Assembly (NCBI GenBank): GCA_024405115.1
Contig: JAKSPD010000019.1
Location: 1-34,344 of the forward strand
DNA length: 34,344 bases
Source: Lachnospiraceae bacterium
GTDB lineage: Bacteria; Bacillota; Clostridia; Lachnospirales; Lachnospiraceae
Reading direction: 5' to 3'
Below, in pieces: positions 30,876 to 34,344 of the stretch; within the stretch, counting starts at the first letter, position 1, and every line of letters starts with the position of its first letter. The position numbers and the translations under genes are program-made. Under the pieces are notes generated by a model, which worked only from the letters and a program-made list of their open reading frames with translations, was not told where the DNA came from and made no database searches.

Positions 30876-31295
30876 ATGGAAAAGAAGAAAATAATCATCG
30901 GTGTCATCGGAGCCGATGTGCACGCTGTAGGAAACACCATCCTCAACCGTGCCTTTATCGATGCAGGCTTTGACGTAACGAACCTTGGAGTTCTGGTTCC
31001 CCAGGAGGAGTTCATCGAGGCCGCTGTTGAAACAGGTGCTGACGCAATCCTTGTTTCATCCCTTTACGGTCAGGGCGAGATTGACTGCACCGGAATGAGG
31101 GAAAAGTGTGACGAGGCCGGTCTTAAGGGCATTCTCCTTTACGCAGGCGGAAACCTCGTAGTAGGAAAGGTACCCGCAGACGAGATCGAGCGCCGTTACA
31201 AGGAACTCGGATTTGACCGTGCATTCCCTCCGGGAACAGACCCGAAGGTAGACGTTGAGTATCTCAGAAAAGACCTTCACATGGAAGAGGCATAA
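30876..31295 (+). CDS. glmS: Methylaspartate (glutamate) mutase subunit S
   Basis: A 139-residue B12-binding subunit of glutamate mutase, the enzyme that turns L-glutamate into (2S,3S)-3-methylaspartate by a radical rearrangement. The base-off cobalamin motif DxHxxG is DVHAVG (Asp14, His16, Gly19), followed by [10 protein letters not shown] and [11 protein letters not shown]. The ATG at 30876 is preceded by GGAGGG with a 5-nt spacer; the frame is open 20 codons further but without family match. Note that glmS here is the mutase subunit, not glucosamine-6-phosphate synthase. It is followed immediately by glmL. Confidence 0.96.
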   Translation: MEKKKIIIGVIGADVHAVGNTILNRAFIDAGFDVTNLGVLVPQEEFIEAAVETGADAILVSSLYGQGEIDCTGMREKCDEAGLKGILLYAGGNLVVGKVPADEIERRYKELGFDRAFPPGTDPKVDVEYLRKDLHMEEA

Positions 31296-32708
31296 ATGAA
31301 CACCGTACTGCTTACAGACTTTGGAAGTACATATACAAAAGTCACGGCGGTTGACACCGATGAGGAAAAGATACTCGGCACGGCGCAGAGCTTTACAACG
31401 ATTGAAACCGATATCATCGAGGGCCTAAACAACGCACTTGGGATACTTTATAAGACAACAGGTCCACTTGAGATAAATGAGCAGTATGGCTGCTCCTCCG
31501 CTGCAGGCGGACTTCGCATGGTGGCAATCGGACTGGTTCCTGAGCTTACCGCAAAGGCCGCGAAGCAGGCATCCTTAGGAGCAGGGGCAAAGGTCATAAA
31601 GACCTTCTCCTACGGTCTTACCGAGGGTGACCTCCGTGAGATTGACGAGATCAACCCGGACATCTGCCTTCTTTCAGGAGGCACGGACGGCGGCAATAAG
31701 GAAAACATCATTGCCAACGCCCACATGCTTAAGGAAAGCCGAAGGAACTTCCCGATAATCATCGCGGGAAACAGAAATGCGGCAGATGAGTGTGCGGAAA
31801 TCTTAAAGGATAAGCAGATCATCGTTACGGAAAACGTCATGCCGCGCCTTGACATCCCGAACGTTGCACCCGTACAGGAAGTGATAAGGGAGCTTTTCCT
31901 TAAGCAGATTGTAAAGGCCAAAGGACTTTCCGAGGCTGAAAACCTCATAAAGGGAATCCTGATGCCCACACCCTCAGCAATGCTTACCGCCATGAAGCTT
32001 TTAGCTAAAGGCACGAAGAACGAAAAGGGAATCGGTGATCTTCTGGGTGTTGACCTTGGCGGCGCAACCACCGACATCTACTCCATGAGCTTCGGTTTTC
32101 CCACAACCGGAATGACGGCATTAAAGGGTCTCCGCGAGGATTACGCAAAGCGTACCGTAGAAGGAGACATCGGCATGCGCTACTCCATCCATGGAATCGT
32201 GGATGCAGCGGGAATCGCAAGGATCTGCGAGCTTTCAGGCATTGACGACGAGCGTGCAATGGAGATGATTGACTATCTGGGAAGTCACACATACGTCCTT
32301 CCGGACATCGACGGAAGTCTTCCCGGAACGGACTATGAGGCGGAGGAACTTAAAAACCTTGACTTCGCACTTGCATCCGCAGCCATAGAGGTGGCAGTCA
32401 CAAGGCATGTAGGAAAGCTTGAAGAATACTACACCCCCATGGGAGTGAGCTACATGCAGACCGGAAAGGACCTCACAAAGGTCGGGAACATCGTAGTTAC
32501 CGGCGGTGCGATAATCCATACTGAAAGAACGGCGGAGATTGCATCACACGCACTGTTCTCCCCGCTCACGCCGATGAGTTTAAAGCCCAAGCAGGCAGAC
32601 ATACTTGTAGACAGAAAATATATCCTGGCATCCATGGGACTTCTTTCGACCGTGTATCCGGATATCGCTCTAAGAATAATGAAAAAGGAGCTTATAAAAG
32701 ATGAATAA
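31296..32708 (+). CDS. glmL: Glutamate mutase accessory protein GlmL/MutL
   Basis: A 470-residue protein of the GlmL (MutL) family, found between the two subunits of glutamate mutase. It has an actin/Hsp70-like ATPase fold: phosphate-1 loop [11 protein letters not shown] (about 6-16) and the second loop [15 protein letters not shown] (about 248-262), with the first region of GG motifs [11 protein letters not shown]. It probably chaperones or reactivates the B12 holoenzyme, by analogy with diol-dehydratase reactivases; this is not settled for the family. It has no link to DNA mismatch repair MutL. Its ATG follows the glmS stop directly (TAAATG), and its stop overlaps glmE by 8 nt. Confidence 0.93.
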   Translation: MNTVLLTDFGSTYTKVTAVDTDEEKILGTAQSFTTIETDIIEGLNNALGILYKTTGPLEINEQYGCSSAAGGLRMVAIGLVPELTAKAAKQASLGAGAKVIKTFSYGLTEGDLREIDEINPDICLLSGGTDGGNKENIIANAHMLKESRRNFPIIIAGNRNAADECAEILKDKQIIVTENVMPRLDIPNVAPVQEVIRELFLKQIVKAKGLSEAENLIKGILMPTPSAMLTAMKLLAKGTKNEKGIGDLLGVDLGGATTDIYSMSFGFPTTGMTALKGLREDYAKRTVEGDIGMRYSIHGIVDAAGIARICELSGIDDERAMEMIDYLGSHTYVLPDIDGSLPGTDYEAEELKNLDFALASAAIEVAVTRHVGKLEEYYTPMGVSYMQTGKDLTKVGNIVVTGGAIIHTERTAEIASHALFSPLTPMSLKPKQADILVDRKYILASMGLLSTVYPDIALRIMKKELIKDE

Positions 32709-34176
32709 CGAGATAAAGAATAAGAAATGGTCCGATGACCTTTTCTACAGCACACAGAAGGAAGTCCTTGCAACATGGGAAACAGGTAAGGAAGTAAACT
32801 TCCAGGAAGCTGTTGACTACCACAAGTCTCTCCCCGATGAGAGAGTTTTCTCAAAGAAGCTTAACAAGGCGAAGGCTGAGGGAAAGACCCTCATACAGCC
32901 CAGGGCCGGCGTGGGTCTTATCGAGAACCACATCAAGCTCATGCAGCATCTTCAGGACTTTGGTGAGACAGATCTTCTTCCCACTACCATTGACTCATAC
33001 ACACGTCAGAACCAGTACGAGAACTGTGCAGAAGGTATCCGTCGTGAAAAGGAAGGCATGGCTAACGGCACGTTCCATCCGCTTCTTAACGGCTTCCCCG
33101 CTGTTAACCACGGTGTAAAGGGCTGCCGTCAGGTAGTTGAATCCGTACACACTCCCCTTCAGATCCGTCACGGCACCCCCGATGCAAGACTTCTTGCAGA
33201 AATCGCACTTGCCGGCGGCTTCACATCATACGAGGGCGGCGGAATCTCCTACAACATTCCTTACGCAAAGTCAATCCCGATTGAGCAGACCATGTATGAC
33301 TGGCAGTACATCGACCGTCTTACAGGAATCTATGAGGACGCAGGCGTAATGATCAACCGTGAGCCTTACGGGCCTCTTACAGGAACACTCGTTCCTCCCT
33401 GCATCTCACATGCAGTTGCCATCATCGAGGCAATCGTTGCAGCTGAGCAGGGCGTTAAGAACATCACAGTAGGTTACGGCCAGCTTGGAAACCTCGTTCA
33501 GGACGTTGCAGCCATCAGGACACTTGAAATCCTCACAAATGAGTATCTCGACAAGTACGGATATAAGGATGTAAACGTTACTACCGTTCTCCACCAGTGG
33601 ATGGGCGGTTTCCCCGCAGACGAGGCAAAGGCATTCGGCGTTATCAGCTGGGGTGCAGCAGCCGCAGCACTTTCAAAGGCTACAAAGTGTATCGTGAAGA
33701 GCCCGCACGAGGCAGCAGGTGTTCCCACGGCAGAAGCAAATGCAGCAGGACTCCGTGCCACAAAGCAGGTAGTCACAATGCTTCAGGAGCAGTCACTTCA
33801 GGGCCCGAGACTTGAAGCTGAAATGGCCGTCATCATGGAAGAGACACGTCAGATCCTTGACAGGACCATCGAGCTTGGTGAGGGTGACTGGTGCAGGGGA
33901 GCCATCGCCGCAATCAACTCCGGTGTCATCGACATCCCGTTCGGACCCGCAAAGTGCAACGCAGGTCTCATGCTTCCGGCACGTGACAATGACGGCGCCG
34001 TACGTATCCTCAACACAGGTAACCTTCCCTTCTCAAAGGACCTCAAGAGGTTCCATCAGGAAAAGCTCGAGGAAAGGGCAAAGGTTGAGAATCGTGAGGT
34101 TTCATTCAACATGGTAGTTGATGATGTTTACGCAGTTGGACTCGGCCATCTCGTAGGAAGACCCGGACTTAGGTGA
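32701..34176 (+). CDS. glmE: Methylaspartate (glutamate) mutase subunit E
   Basis: A 491-residue catalytic subunit that forms a TIM barrel and binds glutamate; with two GlmS units it forms the active B12 enzyme. Family blocks are [82 protein letters not shown] and [14 protein letters not shown]-like [15 protein letters not shown]. Length is the usual one. The start lies within the end of glmL (ATGAATAA), so translation is coupled. The last codon and stop are the first six bases of a 55-bp repeat. Confidence 0.97.
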   Translation: MNNEIKNKKWSDDLFYSTQKEVLATWETGKEVNFQEAVDYHKSLPDERVFSKKLNKAKAEGKTLIQPRAGVGLIENHIKLMQHLQDFGETDLLPTTIDSYTRQNQYENCAEGIRREKEGMANGTFHPLLNGFPAVNHGVKGCRQVVESVHTPLQIRHGTPDARLLAEIALAGGFTSYEGGGISYNIPYAKSIPIEQTMYDWQYIDRLTGIYEDAGVMINREPYGPLTGTLVPPCISHAVAIIEAIVAAEQGVKNITVGYGQLGNLVQDVAAIRTLEILTNEYLDKYGYKDVNVTTVLHQWMGGFPADEAKAFGVISWGAAAAALSKATKCIVKSPHEAAGVPTAEANAAGLRATKQVVTMLQEQSLQGPRLEAEMAVIMEETRQILDRTIELGEGDWCRGAIAAINSGVIDIPFGPAKCNAGLMLPARDNDGAVRILNTGNLPFSKDLKRFHQEKLEERAKVENREVSFNMVVDDVYAVGLGHLVGRPGLR

Positions 34177-34225
34177 GATAGATTCAGGCAAGCCCGCCAG
34201 GGCGCGGAATGAATCGTAATCGAAC
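34171..34225. repeat. 55-bp repeat, copy 1
   Basis: This 55-bp stretch returns without a change at 34290-34344. It starts at the last codon of glmE (AGGTGA). Inside, GATTCA (34181-34186) and TGAATC (34210-34215) form a stem around the 23-bp core at 34187-34209 that contains GCAAGCCCGCCAGGGCGCGG, itself with an inner GCCC/GGGC pair. Confidence 0.9.
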
Positions 34226-34243
34226 CTATGCAGGGAAGCATAG
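34226..34243. repeat. Small hairpin between repeat cores
   Basis: CTATGC and GCATAG make a perfect 6-bp stem around AGGGAA. The right arm AGCAT (34237-34241) can instead pair with ATGCT at 34276-34280. Confidence 0.7.
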
Positions 34244-34247
34244 ACGG

Positions 34248-34270
34248 GGCAAGCCCGCCAGGGCGCGGAA
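34248..34270. repeat. Second copy of the 23-bp GC-rich core
   Basis: The same 23 bp as at 34187-34209 and 34306-34328, but with other flanks: CGG (34245-34247) before and CCG (34271-34273) after, which pair as the GATTCA/TGAATC arms do around the other copies. Confidence 0.85.
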
Positions 34271-34289
34271 CCGCCATGCTGAGTCGCAA

Positions 34290-34344
34290 AGGTGAGATAG
34301 ATTCAGGCAAGCCCGCCAGGGCGCGGAATGAATCGTAATCGAAC
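34290..34344. repeat. 55-bp repeat, copy 2, cut by the window end
   Basis: Identical to 34171-34225 over all 55 bp, giving a period of 119 bp. The window stops here, so the array may go on. Confidence 0.9.

Noticed and set aside
31296-32708. DNA mismatch repair MutL
   Set aside because: The shared name is misleading; the actin-like phosphate loops and position between glmS and glmE identify the glutamate mutase accessory protein.
34128-34310. 60-codon minus-strand frame across the 3' repeats
   Set aside because: It has no ribosome site, covers the glmE end and the repeats, and its content follows the repeat sequence.
34171-34344. CRISPR array
   Set aside because: The constant parts are not of one length, the spacers between the cores share sequence, and no cas gene is present.

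Overview
The window looks like chromosomal DNA of an anaerobic Gram-positive of the class Clostridia, most like Lachnospiraceae. Pointers are strong GGAGG-type ribosome binding sites, a CarD-like regulator, long-form HPF, DUF975/DUF4190 membrane proteins, a C11 (clostripain) protease, a glycyl-radical activase and a B12-dependent glutamate mutase operon. This placement is inference from gene content; there is no rRNA in the window.

Region 1 (1-3500) is a patchwork of broken genes: a fragment I cannot name, the N-terminus of a DUF1016/YhcG-type nuclease protein, a 49-codon small ORF, the C-terminal end of a UvrD-like helicase, an intact glycyl-radical-enzyme (GRE) activase, a truncated and frameshifted GRE, an intact NmlR/AdhR-type MerR regulator with a textbook 19-bp-spacer MerR promoter, and a sialidase-like fragment. 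It reads like a decayed accessory island or a set of recombination junctions.

Region 2 (3500-10300, minus strand) is a likely transcription unit MFS transporter > aminotransferase > membrane-anchored clostripain protease > GMP synthase that lacks its glutamine amidotransferase domain, ended by a 13-bp terminator. Behind it lies carD, divergent from hpf.

Region 3 (10400-16100) holds hpf, an AAA_14/DUF4143 ATPase whose start codon sits directly against a terminator-like hairpin, an overlapping minus-strand set (orphan HicB antitoxin > Maf > polysaccharide deacetylase), and a plus-strand set (double-HTH protein, HAD phosphatase, MBL-fold hydrolase).

Region 4 (16100-21300) is a tRNA-Gln(CTG) gene with its own promoter and terminator, then a tightly overlapping minus-strand operon DUF4190 > DUF975 > nrdR > yqeG > efp > argS.

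Region 5 (21300-29240, minus strand) has a membrane protein fused to an E2-like acyltransferase domain that lacks the catalytic His, prfC preceded by a dense array of inverted repeats, a surface-sugar cluster (hddA > hddC-gmhB fusion > rfbD) for GDP-D-glycero-alpha-D-manno-heptose and probably a deoxysugar, and an rsmH paralogue.

Region 6 (29240-34344, plus strand) is a five-gene operon: class I hydro-lyase alpha and beta subunits, then glmS, glmL and glmE. The setting suggests the hydro-lyase acts as mesaconase in the methylaspartate route of glutamate fermentation rather than, or as well as, fumarase. The operon ends in a GC-rich structured repeat module that runs off the window. The strongest leads for something undescribed are that 3' repeat module, the repeat array before prfC, the membrane-bound His-less E2-like protein, and the hairpin-abutted ATPase gene.
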